A stretch of 64,000 nucleotides of DNA from Nocardia concava NBRC 100430 (GTDB lineage: Bacteria; Actinomycetota; Actinomycetes; Mycobacteriales; Mycobacteriaceae): positions 1 to 64,000 of the forward strand of contig NZ_BAFX01000133.1 in NCBI RefSeq assembly GCF_000308815.1, written 5' to 3'. The position numbers and the translations under genes were made by a program. Each line of letters begins with the position of its first letter. Within the stretch, counting starts at the first letter, position 1. Of the stretch, positions 32,552 through 40,946 are shown piece by piece. The notes under the pieces are model-generated. The model was not told where the DNA came from and ran no database searches. It saw nothing but the letters and a program-made list of their open reading frames with translations.

Positions 32552-33283
32552 TCAGCGCTTGGCGGCGGCGCGATCCCGTATGCGGTTGAGGGTCAGGCGC
32601 CACATCGCGGTGGCGATGTCGACGGGGAGGCGCGGCGTGGCCGCACGCTTGGTCATGTCCAGGCGGGCCTTGCGCATCACGGTGGCGGAGGCCTTGTCGG
32701 GGTGGCCCATATCGAAGGGCGGGTGCGGGTCGTATTCGATACCGAGCTGGGTGATCTGGGCGAACTCCTCGCCCGCGATCTCGCCGACCAGCCACAGCCC
32801 GAGATCGATGCCCGCGGAAACGCCCGCGGCGGTGACGGTCTTGCCGCTGCGCACGATGCGGTCGTGCGGACGCGATTCGGCGCCGAAGGCGGCGAGGGCG
32901 GGCTGGGCGGCCCAGTGGGTGGTGGCGGGGTGGCCGCGCAGGATGTCGGCGGCGGCCAGGATGAGGGCGCCGCTGCACACCGAGGTCGTCCACTGGGTGT
33001 TCGGGTGCACGGCCCGCAGCCATTCGATGAGTTCCTTGTTCGCCATCGCCTCGGCGGTCGAGGCCTCGGAGCCGCCGACCAGCACCAGGTCGGGCGACGG
33101 CGTCTCGGCGAAGGTGTGGGTCGCGCCCAGTGCCAGCACGCCGCTGTCGGAGATGATCGGGCCGACTTCATTGGAGACGAATCGCAATTCACTGTCGGGC
33201 AGTGTGCGTAGGACCTCGTAGGGGCCGATCGCGTCCAGCACGGTCATGCCGTTGTAGAGGACGATGGCGATCTGGAATGTCAT
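32552..33283 (-). CDS. DJ-1/PfpI-family protein (isonitrile hydratase-like)
   Basis: A 243-residue member of the DJ-1 superfamily. MTFQIAIVLYNGMTVLDAIG with GPYEVLRTLP carries the conserved acidic residue, LVLVGGSEASTAEAM the central loop, and TTSVCSGALILAAADIL near residue 100 the nucleophile-elbow Cys. This order and length match isonitrile hydratases and similar amidase-like DJ-1 proteins; the C-terminal ~45 residues (ASATVMRKARLDMTKRA) are an added tail. AGGGAGAG precedes ATG 33283. It sits between a GlxA-type regulator and a P450, as one operon. The hydratase activity is inferred from family resemblance only. Confidence 0.82.
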   Translation of the reverse strand: MTFQIAIVLYNGMTVLDAIGPYEVLRTLPDSELRFVSNEVGPIISDSGVLALGATHTFAETPSPDLVLVGGSEASTAEAMANKELIEWLRAVHPNTQWTTSVCSGALILAAADILRGHPATTHWAAQPALAAFGAESRPHDRIVRSGKTVTAAGVSAGIDLGLWLVGEIAGEEFAQITQLGIEYDPHPPFDMGHPDKASATVMRKARLDMTKRAATPRLPVDIATAMWRLTLNRIRDRAAAKR

Positions 33284-33298
33284 GGGACACTCTCCCTT

Positions 33299-34255
33299 TC
33301 AGAACTTCGTGAACCGTGCGCGATATTCGCCCGGCGGTATTCCCAAGTGACGGTGGAAGATTCGATAGAGAGTCTCGGGGCTGCCGAGGCCGACGGCGGC
33401 GGCGACCCGATCCATCGGCTGGTCACCGGTCTCCAGCAGCCGCCGCGCCGCCGCGACCCGGACCTGCTCGACATAGCGGGCGGGCGTGGTGCCGGTCTCG
33501 CTCGCGAAGACCCGGGAGAAGTGCCGGGTGCTCATGCCCACCTGGGTCGCCAGTGCGGGCAGGGACAGATCGGATTCCAGGTTTTCCTCCATCCAGACCT
33601 GCAGCGCCCGAAGCGAACTGCGCTTCGGCGGGTTGGCGGCCAGCGGAGCGCTGAACTGACTCTGTCCCCCGGGGCGGTGCAGATACACCACCATCCAGCG
33701 CGCCACCTCGCGGGCCAGCTCGGGACCGTGATCGGCGGCCACGATGGCCAGCGCCAGATCGATGCCCGCGGTGACGCCGGCCGAGGTCCACATGTGGCCG
33801 TCGCGCACGTAGATGCGATCGGGTTCGGTGGTGATGGCCGGGAACTGGCGGGCCAGCAGTTCGCCCCCGGCCCAGTGCGTGGTGGCGCGGCGGCCGTCGA
33901 GCAGTCCGGCCTGCGCGAGCAGGAAGGTACCCGAGCAGACCGAGCCCACCCGTGTCGCGTCCACGGCCAGCCGCTGGATGCCGGTCACGAGGCCGTTCTG
34001 CTCGGCAGCTGTCCAGACGGTCAGACCACCGACCACCAGCAGCGTGTCGACCGGACCCTCCCAGGAGTCGAGCCCGTGGGTGGCCGTCACCTCGATTCCG
34101 CACGCGGACCGCACCGGCCCGGCCGTGGCCGCGGCCACCTCGACCCGGTACCCCGGATCCGCGCCCAAGGCGGCGGCACCGGCGAAGACGTCGGCCGGAC
34201 CGGCCAGATCCGTCAACTGGAAGCCGTCGAACACGACGATCAGCACCACCCGCAT
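33299..34255 (-). CDS. GlxA-type AraC-family regulator with DJ-1-like sensor domain
   Basis: A 318-residue regulator. Residues 1-190 form a DJ-1/PfpI-like domain (MRVVLIVVFDGFQLTDLAGP, then GSVCSGTFLLAQAGLLDG with the elbow Cys, and WTSAGVTAGIDLALAIV). Residues ~215-315 carry two AraC helix-turn-helix units (LSLPALATQVGMSTRHFSRV, then MDRVAAAVGLGSPETLYRIF). The start ATG 34255 has GGAGA upstream; the frame continues further but without homology. It lies 15 bases before the DJ-1 enzyme gene and so probably controls its own operon. GlxA-type sensors often detect small amides or amines. Confidence 0.9.
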   Translation of the reverse strand: MRVVLIVVFDGFQLTDLAGPADVFAGAAALGADPGYRVEVAAATAGPVRSACGIEVTATHGLDSWEGPVDTLLVVGGLTVWTAAEQNGLVTGIQRLAVDATRVGSVCSGTFLLAQAGLLDGRRATTHWAGGELLARQFPAITTEPDRIYVRDGHMWTSAGVTAGIDLALAIVAADHGPELAREVARWMVVYLHRPGGQSQFSAPLAANPPKRSSLRALQVWMEENLESDLSLPALATQVGMSTRHFSRVFASETGTTPARYVEQVRVAAARRLLETGDQPMDRVAAAVGLGSPETLYRIFHRHLGIPPGEYRARFTKF

Positions 34256-34369
34256 GTCTCCAGCCTGCGGCCCGAGCCGGATGGCGTCAATGACACGACT
34301 CTTGCAGATTCGGCCATCGGAGAGGTGGCCGGACGGTAGCGGTAAGCGCGCGCTTGATAGAAAGACCCC

Positions 34370-34753
34370 GTGGCCCGACATCTTTTCCTCTGCCCCCTGC
34401 GCTGGTCCGATATGGACGCCGACGGGCATGTGCACAATGCCGCGCACCTGCGCTACCTGGAGGAATCCCGGATCGACCTGTTCTGGACGCGCGGCTTCGG
34501 CGGCTCGAACGTGGTCGCGCAGATGGATATCGACTACCTGACGCCGCTGCGCTATCGGGCCGAGCCGGTGCGGGTGGAGACCTGGGTGACGAAGGTCGGC
34601 AACTCCTCGTTCGCGCTGCGGCAGGAGATCCGCGACGAGGACGTGGTCTACTCGCAGGCCGTGTGCACCATGGTCGCCTTCGACCAGGAGACCCAGAAGT
34701 CGCGCCCGCTACCCGAGGACCAGCGTGTCCTGCTGAAGGATCTGGAAGCCTGA
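34370..34753 (+). CDS. Hotdog-fold acyl-CoA thioesterase (4HBT type), first of pair
   Basis: A 127-residue single hotdog domain. FLCPLRWSDMDADGHVHNAA carries the catalytic Asp of the 4HBT/YbgC type, followed by HLRYLEESRIDLFW, MDIDYLTPLRYRAEPVRVET and SSFALRQEIRDEDVVYSQAV. Such proteins hydrolyse acyl-CoA or acyl-ACP as dimers or tetramers in the cytoplasm. The GTG start sits six bases after TAGAAA, a weak box at leaderless distance. Its stop overlaps the start of a second hotdog gene. Divergent from the GlxA regulator. Confidence 0.85.
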   Translation: MARHLFLCPLRWSDMDADGHVHNAAHLRYLEESRIDLFWTRGFGGSNVVAQMDIDYLTPLRYRAEPVRVETWVTKVGNSSFALRQEIRDEDVVYSQAVCTMVAFDQETQKSRPLPEDQRVLLKDLEA

Positions 34754-35142
34754 TGCACACCTACGAGATCCAGCTGCGCCGCACCGATATCGACGCGCAG
34801 AACCATTTGAACAATGTGGTTTTCGCCCAGTTCCTGGACGAGGCCCGCGCGGATCTGCTCGACGGGCACGAATCCGGCGGAGTGCGTTGGCGAGTGGTGG
34901 TCGCGGGTCAGCGGCTGAGCTACCGGGTGCCGCTGATCTACCGCACCGCGCCGGTCACCGTGACCTCCGCGGTGGAGCGCATCGGCACCACCTCGTTCAC
35001 CCTCGCACACGAGGTGCGTGATCATGAAAACCTGTATCTGTCGGCCACTTCCACCCTGGTCGCCATCGAGGATGGCGCGCCACGCCCGCTCACAGATAGC
35101 GAACGGATATATCTGATGACCTTGGCGGCCCCGCGCACGTAG
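34753..35142 (+). CDS. Hotdog-fold acyl-CoA thioesterase (4HBT type), second of pair
   Basis: A 129-residue hotdog protein: YEIQLRRTDIDAQNHLNNVV with the catalytic Asp, FAQFLDEARADLLDGHE for the central helix, SYRVPLIYRTAPVTVTSAV and TTSFTLAHEVRDHENLYLSA. It is clearly related to its neighbour but divergent. ATG 34753 shares a base with the stop of the first gene (TGATG). The two products could form a heteromer, as an alternative to two separate homodimers; this is inference from coupling. Confidence 0.85.
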   Translation: MHTYEIQLRRTDIDAQNHLNNVVFAQFLDEARADLLDGHESGGVRWRVVVAGQRLSYRVPLIYRTAPVTVTSAVERIGTTSFTLAHEVRDHENLYLSATSTLVAIEDGAPRPLTDSERIYLMTLAAPRT

Positions 35143-35145
35143 AAT
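35140..35145 (+). promoter_or_regulatory. -10 box TAGAAT of the L7/L12 paralogue
   Basis: TAGAAT overlaps the stop codon of the thioesterase gene. The expected start is near 35152, giving a leader of about 32 bases with a ribosome site AAGGGG before ATG 35184. It implies transcription independent of the thioesterases. Confidence 0.45.
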
Positions 35146-35183
35146 TGCTGGCATCGCCTGGTCAGCGTTGCAAGGGGTACATC

Positions 35184-35567
35184 ATGGCCAAGATGACCAT
35201 TGTCGAGTTGCTCGACGTGTTCAAAGAGATGACGCTGCTGGAGCTTTCGGAGTTCCTCAAGGCGTTCGAGGAAGAGTTCGGTGTCACCGCCGCGGCGCCG
35301 GTCGCCGTCCAGACGGTGACCGATGCCGCCCCGGTCGAGACGGCCGACGAGCAGAGCGAGTTCGATCTGATACTGGAATCCTTCGGAGACAAGAAGATTC
35401 AGGTCATCAAGGCCATGCGGGAGATCATCCCCGGCCTCGGCCTGAAGGAAGCCAAGGACCTCGTCGAGGCCGCCCCGAAGGCAGTCCTGGAAAAGGTCGA
35501 CAAGGACGCCGCCGAAGCCGCCCGCATCAAACTCGAGGCCGCCGGAGCCAAAGCAGCTCTACGCTGA
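35184..35567 (+). CDS. Orphan ribosomal protein L7/L12 paralogue
   Basis: A 127-residue protein with both parts of L7/L12. Residues 1-35 form the N-terminal dimerisation domain (LLDVFKEMTLLELSEFLKAF). A shortened hinge (residues ~38-55, VAVQTVTDAAPVETADE) follows, and residues ~57-127 are the C-terminal domain with the factor-binding helices (KKIQVIKAMREIIPGLGLKE, then AKDLVEAAPKAVLEKV). Normal rplL lies beside rplJ; here there is no ribosomal neighbour. The hinge lacks the usual Ala/Gly-rich run. It could replace L12 on a subset of ribosomes or serve under stress; this is inference. The 3' end overlaps the converging reductase gene by nine bases. Confidence 0.9.
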   Translation: MAKMTIVELLDVFKEMTLLELSEFLKAFEEEFGVTAAAPVAVQTVTDAAPVETADEQSEFDLILESFGDKKIQVIKAMREIIPGLGLKEAKDLVEAAPKAVLEKVDKDAAEAARIKLEAAGAKAALR

Positions 35568-36587
35568 CCCTCCCGCGCCGCGGCCCTGACCGTTCGACGC
35601 CTGCTGCTGCCGGGCCAGCGATTCGCCCGGCAGCAGTGCGGCGTAGATGGTGTCGTGCACCGGTGTCGGCACTCCCGCCGCCCGCCCGAACCGCACCACC
35701 GCGCCGTTCTGGTACTCCAGTTCGGAGGGCCGACCGGCGGCGAGGTCACGTTGCATGGAAGACGTTGTGTCGGAACTGAATCCGAGATACACGCCAATTA
35801 TCTGATCGATGTCGGACTCACCGAGCGCGATGCCGTGCGCCTGCGCCACGGCCACCACCTCACGCATGCCCGCGCGGATCAGTTCGACCGTTTCCGGTTG
35901 GGCGCGGGTGACGCCGACCGGCTGTCGTGCCAGCGCGCCCACGCCGCCGTACGAGGCGATGAGCATCAGCTTGCGCCACAGCGTGGCTTGGATATCCGCC
36001 GATCGCATGACTCCGATCCCGGCCTCCGACAGCATCGCGGCGACGCTGTCGACCAGATCCGGCGCGAGGGCGGCGGCGGACCGTGGCCGCGTCCCGGGCA
36101 CAGAGCGATGACCGTCCGCCTCCGAATCCCGCACCAACGCTCCGATTTCCACGGTGGCGTGCGCGCCCAGGCACCGCACGTGCCACGGGCCGACGCGCTG
36201 TGCGATCACCACACAGGTGCAGCCGAGAACGTGTCGCGCACCCAGCACCTCGGCCAGGTCGGCACCGGCCTCGACCCCGTTCTGCACCGGCAGCACCGCG
36301 GTGCGCGGCCCGACGATGGACCGCAGCATCGGCGCCACCTCGACCACCTGCCATGCCTTCACCGTCACCACGATCAGATCGGCCGGCTCGGCATCGGCCG
36401 GGATCGCTGTCACCGCGCGCACCCCGGGCACCGAAATCTCCACTCCCCCATGGTCGAGAATCAGGGGATCGGCCGCGGCCGCGACCGTATCCGCGCGCCC
36501 GACTACGGTGACCCCGTGCCCCGCCCGCCTCAACATGGCGGCGAAATACAGACCCATCGCGCCCCCGCCGATAACCGTGACATTCAT
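35559..36587 (-). CDS. Ketopantoate reductase-family (PanE/ApbA) oxidoreductase
   Basis: A 342-residue NADP-dependent reductase. MNVTVIGGGAMGLYFAAMLR is the cofactor loop, VVTVKAWQVVEVAPMLRSIV with PVQNGVEAG the conserved Lys/Asn region, LWRKLMLIASYGGVGALARQ near residue 205 the second-domain catalytic Lys, and SSMQRDLAAGRPSELEYQNG the C-terminal substrate site. Family members make pantoate for coenzyme A or reduce other 2-keto acids; several paralogues per genome are common, so I do not assign panE. An extra insert near 165-180 (DGHRSVPGTRPRSAAALAP) is unusual. Start ATG 36587 was preferred over an in-frame codon 18 bases upstream. Confidence 0.87.
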   Translation of the reverse strand: MNVTVIGGGAMGLYFAAMLRRAGHGVTVVGRADTVAAAADPLILDHGGVEISVPGVRAVTAIPADAEPADLIVVTVKAWQVVEVAPMLRSIVGPRTAVLPVQNGVEAGADLAEVLGARHVLGCTCVVIAQRVGPWHVRCLGAHATVEIGALVRDSEADGHRSVPGTRPRSAAALAPDLVDSVAAMLSEAGIGVMRSADIQATLWRKLMLIASYGGVGALARQPVGVTRAQPETVELIRAGMREVVAVAQAHGIALGESDIDQIIGVYLGFSSDTTSSMQRDLAAGRPSELEYQNGAVVRFGRAAGVPTPVHDTIYAALLPGESLARQQQASNGQGRGAGGSA

Positions 36588-36723
36588 CGAATGACCCCCT
36601 CGCACATCGACTTCCGCACTCCGAAACCGGCCATCCGATCAACGGAATGTTGAAATCGATCATAGAACCGGCCTTGGCAGGGGTCCACCGCTCACGGCCT
36701 GAGCACCTCGGCGGACCCTACGC

Positions 36724-36769
36724 CGTCTTCCCGGCGTGCTTTGGTCTACCCAGTCATCCCGGAATGACG
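36724..36769. repeat. Short copy of the intergenic palindromic repeat
   Basis: The left end CGTCTTCCCGGCGTGCTTTG matches the left arm of the element at 61102 at 18 of 20 bases, and the right end CGGAATGACGA matches its right end. The loop is much shorter. It lies in the 246-base gap between the converging flank of the ketopantoate reductase-like gene and the MerR gene. Confidence 0.55.
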
Positions 36770-36833
36770 AGGGGAAGTTTCGACCAGGCGGGCAGCCGGT
36801 GTGCGGTCACGCTCGGTGCCCGCGCGCCGGCGC

Positions 36834-37598
36834 TCAGTCCTGGGCTCGTTGGCGCGCGGCGGTTTCCAGGTAAGCGCTCAGTTCGGCTCGGAGGACCTTG
36901 TCGAGGGCTTGGTCGAGGCTGTCGCGGACCGAGCGGAGGCCGAGATCGCGCATGTGGTTGAGCATTTCGGTGGTGGCGGCGATCTCAGGGTCGGTGTCGG
37001 GGAGCCAGCCGGGGCCGTGGTCGTCGACTATGCGGTCCTTGGCCGCTACCACCATGAGGCGGGCTATGTCCTCGAGGCGGGTGACGACGCCGGAGTAGAG
37101 GTCGATCAGTTCCGGGAGGCGGAAGCCGTAATTGTTGAGGGCGGCGAAGGTTTCGACCAGGTCGGGGCGCGTGAGTTCGGCGGTGTCGCCGTGCAGGCGG
37201 ACCAAGCCGAGTTCCTCGAGGCGGGCCAGTTGGGTGCTGTCGACCTGGTGGTCCTCGCCCTCGCCGAAGAAGGTGTCGATGAGTTCGCGTGGAATCTCCA
37301 CCGGCTCTTCGGGTTTGCCCCAGGTGGCGGTGACGGCGCTCTGCAGGCCGAGGATTTCGGTGAGGTCCTTGCCGGTTTCCCAGCTGGTGATGAAGTCGGC
37401 GATGTGCGCGATGGTGAAGCCGCGCTGCAGCAGCGCGTCGATGATCCGCAGGCGCGCCAGGTGCGTCTCGTCGTAGATGAGGGCCCGCCCGCTGCGCCGG
37501 GTCGGCGTGGGGAGCAGGCCCTTCTCCTGGTACGCCCGCACATTGCGGGTGGTGGTGCCGGCGGCCTGGGCGAGATCGTCGATGCGGTACTCCGCCAT
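36834..37598 (-). CDS. MerR-family transcriptional regulator
   Basis: A 254-residue regulator. The N-terminal winged helix is MAEYRIDDLAQAAGTTTRNV followed by RAYQEKGLLPTPTRRSGRAL and ARLRIIDALLQRGFTIAHIA, typical MerR. The ~180-residue C-terminal effector part has no Cys cluster, so this is not a metal sensor; it resembles the larger MerR-like regulators with ligand domains. It begins 65 bases after the flavin monooxygenase and is probably the last gene of that operon and its regulator. ATG 37598 was chosen because it begins the helix-turn-helix at residue 4; a longer frame adds 17 residues. Confidence 0.88.
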   Translation of the reverse strand: MAEYRIDDLAQAAGTTTRNVRAYQEKGLLPTPTRRSGRALIYDETHLARLRIIDALLQRGFTIAHIADFITSWETGKDLTEILGLQSAVTATWGKPEEPVEIPRELIDTFFGEGEDHQVDSTQLARLEELGLVRLHGDTAELTRPDLVETFAALNNYGFRLPELIDLYSGVVTRLEDIARLMVVAAKDRIVDDHGPGWLPDTDPEIAATTEMLNHMRDLGLRSVRDSLDQALDKVLRAELSAYLETAARQRAQD

Positions 37599-37663
37599 CC
37601 GTGTCGCACCCACCCTTTCCGCCGGCCACCCGAGCATGGAATCAATCACCGCCGGTCACGACA

Positions 37664-39127
37664 TTAGCGCAGGTGGAAGTCGTCCAAGCGCACCGTGGCC
37701 AGCTGCCGGGCGTACTGGGTGCCGAAACCGGGGTACATGGTGGCGTTGAAGCCGTCCTCGGTCAGGTACCAGCTGCGGCAGCCGGAGTTCCAGGTGGTGG
37801 AGGTCAACCGGCGCTGCAGGCGGCGGTTGTAGCGGTCCTGGCGATCCTGCCGGGGCTCCAGCGCGACGCCACGATCCAGGGCGATCTTGATGGCATCGGT
37901 GAGGTACTCGATCTGGGCCTCCATGTACACCAGCGCCGAATTGTGGCCCGGTCCGGAGTTCGGGCCGAAGGTGAGGAACAGGTTGGGATACCCGGCCACC
38001 GTCACGCTCTTGAACGCGTAAGCGCCACCGCGCCATTCGTCGGCGAGCACCCGCCCGTCCCGGCCGGTCACCGGAATCGGCGTGCCCTGCTTGGACACCT
38101 CGAACCCGGTGGCGAAGACGATGCAGTCGACCTGATGCTCGATCCCCTCCGCGGTGCGGATCCCCCGCGGCGAGATCCCCGCGATGGGCCAGGTGATGAG
38201 CTTGCAGTTCTCGCGCTGCAGCGCCGGGTAGTACTCGCTGCTCATCAGCAGCCGCTTGCAGCCCGCCCGGAAATCCGGGGTGAGCTGCCGCCGCAGCCAC
38301 GGATCGCGCACCTGGGACCGCAAGTGCAGCAGCGCCACCGATTCCACCACTCGCGTCAGCGGCGTATTCCACACCACACCCAGCGCCACCGACTCATGAC
38401 CCCAGAACCAGGCTTCCCGCGCCAGCGACTGCGTCACCGGCAGCTGCCGGTACACCTGCTTGGTGAGCCCGTTGGTGCGCCGGTTCACCCGCGGCAGCAC
38501 CCAGCCCGGCGTCCGCTGGAAGACCTTCACCGACGCGGCCTGCTTCACCAGCTCCGGAATGATCTGCACCGCACTGGCTCCGGTGCCGACCACCGCCACC
38601 TTCTTGCCGGTGAAGTCGTAGTCGTGATCCCAGCGGGCACTGTGGATCTTGTGCCCCTCGTAGTCGTCGATCCCGTCGATATTCGGGAACCCGGCATTGG
38701 CCAGCGGCCCGGAGGCCAGAACGACGTTGCGCGCCCGAACCTTTCGCCGTCCATCGGTGAACGACAGAACCCAGAGCGCGGCCTCTTCGTCGTACACGAT
38801 CCCGGTGACGTTGTGCCCGAACCGGATATACGGCCGGATCCCGAACTCCTCCACCATGGAGTCGATGTAGCCGAGGATTTCCCCACTGCCGGAATAGGTC
38901 TGGGACCAGTTCGGATTCGGCGCGAAACTGTAGGAGTACAGCCGCGACGGAATATCGCATGCCGCACCGGGATAGGTGTTGTCCCGCCAGGTGCCGCCCA
39001 CCCGATCCCCGCGCTCGAAGATCGCGAAGTCGCCGATCCCCTTCTGCCGCAGTCGAATGGCCGCGCCGATTCCCGCGAATCCGGCTCCGATGATCGCCAC
39101 GTCCAGTGGCTTGCTCCCGGCGCTCAT
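37664..39127 (-). CDS. Flavin-containing / Baeyer-Villiger monooxygenase
   Basis: A 487-residue two-dinucleotide flavoprotein. The FAD loop is AIIGAGFAGIGAAIRLRQKG near residue 12, the GGTWRDNTYPGAACDIPSRL segment is typical of BVMO/FMO proteins, the fingerprint reads YEGHKIHSARWDHD near residue 155, and the NADPH loop is VAVVGTGASAVQIIPELVKQ near 175. IVFATGFEVSKQG near residue 330 is the conserved ATG motif. It would insert oxygen into a ketone or oxidise a heteroatom. It resembles mymA of mycobacteria in kind and gene company. The start overlaps the diiron gene stop as ATGA. Confidence 0.9.
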   Translation of the reverse strand: MSAGSKPLDVAIIGAGFAGIGAAIRLRQKGIGDFAIFERGDRVGGTWRDNTYPGAACDIPSRLYSYSFAPNPNWSQTYSGSGEILGYIDSMVEEFGIRPYIRFGHNVTGIVYDEEAALWVLSFTDGRRKVRARNVVLASGPLANAGFPNIDGIDDYEGHKIHSARWDHDYDFTGKKVAVVGTGASAVQIIPELVKQAASVKVFQRTPGWVLPRVNRRTNGLTKQVYRQLPVTQSLAREAWFWGHESVALGVVWNTPLTRVVESVALLHLRSQVRDPWLRRQLTPDFRAGCKRLLMSSEYYPALQRENCKLITWPIAGISPRGIRTAEGIEHQVDCIVFATGFEVSKQGTPIPVTGRDGRVLADEWRGGAYAFKSVTVAGYPNLFLTFGPNSGPGHNSALVYMEAQIEYLTDAIKIALDRGVALEPRQDRQDRYNRRLQRRLTSTTWNSGCRSWYLTEDGFNATMYPGFGTQYARQLATVRLDDFHLR

Positions 39128-40044
39128 GCGACCGGCTCGTAGGTGAGTTCCTTGGACCAGCTCGGCTGCGACGGCAGCAGCCGGTCCGGAATCGCCCCGG
39201 TCAGCTTGACCATGGCGTCCGCGAACAGGTGATACGGATGCTCGCGGTTGATGACCCACCCCGCGTGCATCTTCACGATCCGGTACATGGGCACCCGGTT
39301 GGCGATCGGCGCGCGCTCCCCGACCTGCTTGAACCTCGCCATGGCCGAGTAGAGCTTCTCCTCGTTCACGCCCATCTCGACAATGTTGTCGCGCATCTTG
39401 TTCAGCAGCGGCACATAGCTGAGCACCCCGATCATGAGCGACGGCTTGACCCACCCGCCGACCAGATCGATGGCGAGCTTGCGCACGCTCGAATGCCCGA
39501 GCAGCTCCATGACCGCGTAATCGGTGGCCAGATGCCGGGATTCGTCATTGTTGATCTTCTTGAAGACCTCCTGCGCGACCGGATCGGGCACCTCGTCGGT
39601 GATGAACTTGATCAGCGCGCCGTCCAGCGCCACCTCGAGCATGGGGATGACCGTGCCCAGGAACGACAGCGACATGCCGTCGGAGTACTTGTCCAGGAAG
39701 TCGATCACCAGCTTGACATTGATATTGGGCTCGGGGATCTCGTCCCCGTCGAGCATGCCCCAGCGGCGCATGAGCGCCAGTTCGGCATTGGCGTGCCGCT
39801 GCTCCTCGGCGTGGAAGTAGCGGTAGATCTCGGCCAGCGTCTGGGTCGGGGCCTTCTTGGCCATGGCCGCGAACCCGCGCGCGCCGACGTTCTCGATCCA
39901 CATGAGATCGGCCATGAACGGCTTCAGCTTGGCGTGCAATTCCGGGTCGATGAGCTCGGCTCCCGGTGCGTCCCAGTCGATATCGGCCAGCGCCCACTGC
40001 TTGGACTTGATTTTTGTCAGCATGTTGTCGAAGTCGAAGGACAT
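39124..40044 (-). CDS. Ferritin-like diiron protein of unknown reaction
   Basis: A 306-residue mostly helical protein. Two metal-site motifs are seen: IYRYFHAEEQRHANAELALM near residue 80 (EExxH) and KINNDESRHLATDYAVMELL near residue 165 (DExxH), the spacing of ferritin-like diiron oxygenases. An additional E in DLMWIENVGARGF near residue 52 could be a third ligand. I do not recognise a characterised enzyme. It is coupled on both sides: one base separates its start from the SDR stop, and its stop overlaps the monooxygenase start. A role in oxidising the same substrate as the operon partners is likely. Confidence 0.75.
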   Translation of the reverse strand: MSFDFDNMLTKIKSKQWALADIDWDAPGAELIDPELHAKLKPFMADLMWIENVGARGFAAMAKKAPTQTLAEIYRYFHAEEQRHANAELALMRRWGMLDGDEIPEPNINVKLVIDFLDKYSDGMSLSFLGTVIPMLEVALDGALIKFITDEVPDPVAQEVFKKINNDESRHLATDYAVMELLGHSSVRKLAIDLVGGWVKPSLMIGVLSYVPLLNKMRDNIVEMGVNEEKLYSAMARFKQVGERAPIANRVPMYRIVKMHAGWVINREHPYHLFADAMVKLTGAIPDRLLPSQPSWSKELTYEPVA

Positions 40045-40045
40045 G

Positions 40046-40945
40046 TCAGACTCCTGTCTTCTGGATGGTCTTGTCGGGCGTCGTCGAGTCCTCTTGCGGC
40101 AGGACGCGATTCAGGACGCCGAGGGCTTGGGTGTAGAGCGCGGGGAAATGCCGCTTGAGATGCCAGACCACCCGCGCGTCCAGCTGCGGCAGCACGTACA
40201 GCCCGCCCCGGTCGTGTGCGTCGAGGGTCATGCGGGCCACGCGTTCGGGCGAGAACCCGGACAGCCGCATGAGCCCGTCCGCCAGCCGCGAGGATCCGGA
40301 CGTGATCCGCCCGTCCGCAACGACATTGGTCTTCACGAAGGTCGGGCACAGCGCCGTGACGGCCACCCCGCTGCCCGCCAGCTCGGCCGCCATGGTCTCC
40401 GACAGCGACACCACCGCGGCCTTGGACACGTTGTAGGCGGCCATCCCGGGCGCGGCTGCGAATCCGGCCGCCGAGGCCACATTGATGATCCCGCCCCGCC
40501 CGGCGGCCCGCAGTCGCGGCGCGAAGATCTCGCACCCGTAGACCACGCCCCACAGGTTGATGCCCAGTGCCCATTCCCAGTCCTGGAATCCGATGTCTCC
40601 CACCGGCTTCCCGCCGATGCCCACACCGGCGTTATTGATCACCAGCGTCGGCGCACCGCCGAACAGCAGTTCCGCGTGCAGGGCGAGGCTCTCGACATCC
40701 TCACGCCGGGACACATCGCAGAAGATCGCATGCGCCGTGCGCCCGTACCGCTGCTCGATCATCCGCACGGTCTCGTCGGCGCGGTCCTTGTCGATATCCG
40801 CGCACACCACTTCGCCGCCGCGCGCGGCGATTTCGAGCGCGAAGGCCCGCCCGATCCCGCTGCCCGCACCGGTCACCACGGCCTTGGCGGCATGCGAGCG
40901 GCGCTTGCCGCCCAACGCGAAGACCAGTTCATCGATCGGCCACAT
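40046..40945 (-). CDS. Short-chain dehydrogenase (SadH-like)
   Basis: A 299-residue SDR. A short N-terminal tail is followed by AVVTGAGSGIGRAFALEIAA, the NAD-selecting ADIDKDRADE, TLVINNAGVGIGGKPVGDIG near residue 105, the catalytic Ser in GIINVASAAGFAAAPG and YxxxK in MAAYNVSKAAVVSL near 168. The C-terminal extension (VVWHLKRHFPALYTQALGVL) is typical of the SadH/lipid-linked group, which includes the SDR of the mycobacterial mymA operon. Single-base gaps to both neighbours show tight coupling. Confidence 0.88.
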   Translation of the reverse strand: MWPIDELVFALGGKRRSHAAKAVVTGAGSGIGRAFALEIAARGGEVVCADIDKDRADETVRMIEQRYGRTAHAIFCDVSRREDVESLALHAELLFGGAPTLVINNAGVGIGGKPVGDIGFQDWEWALGINLWGVVYGCEIFAPRLRAAGRGGIINVASAAGFAAAPGMAAYNVSKAAVVSLSETMAAELAGSGVAVTALCPTFVKTNVVADGRITSGSSRLADGLMRLSGFSPERVARMTLDAHDRGGLYVLPQLDARVVWHLKRHFPALYTQALGVLNRVLPQEDSTTPDKTIQKTGV

Positions 40946-40946
40946 T

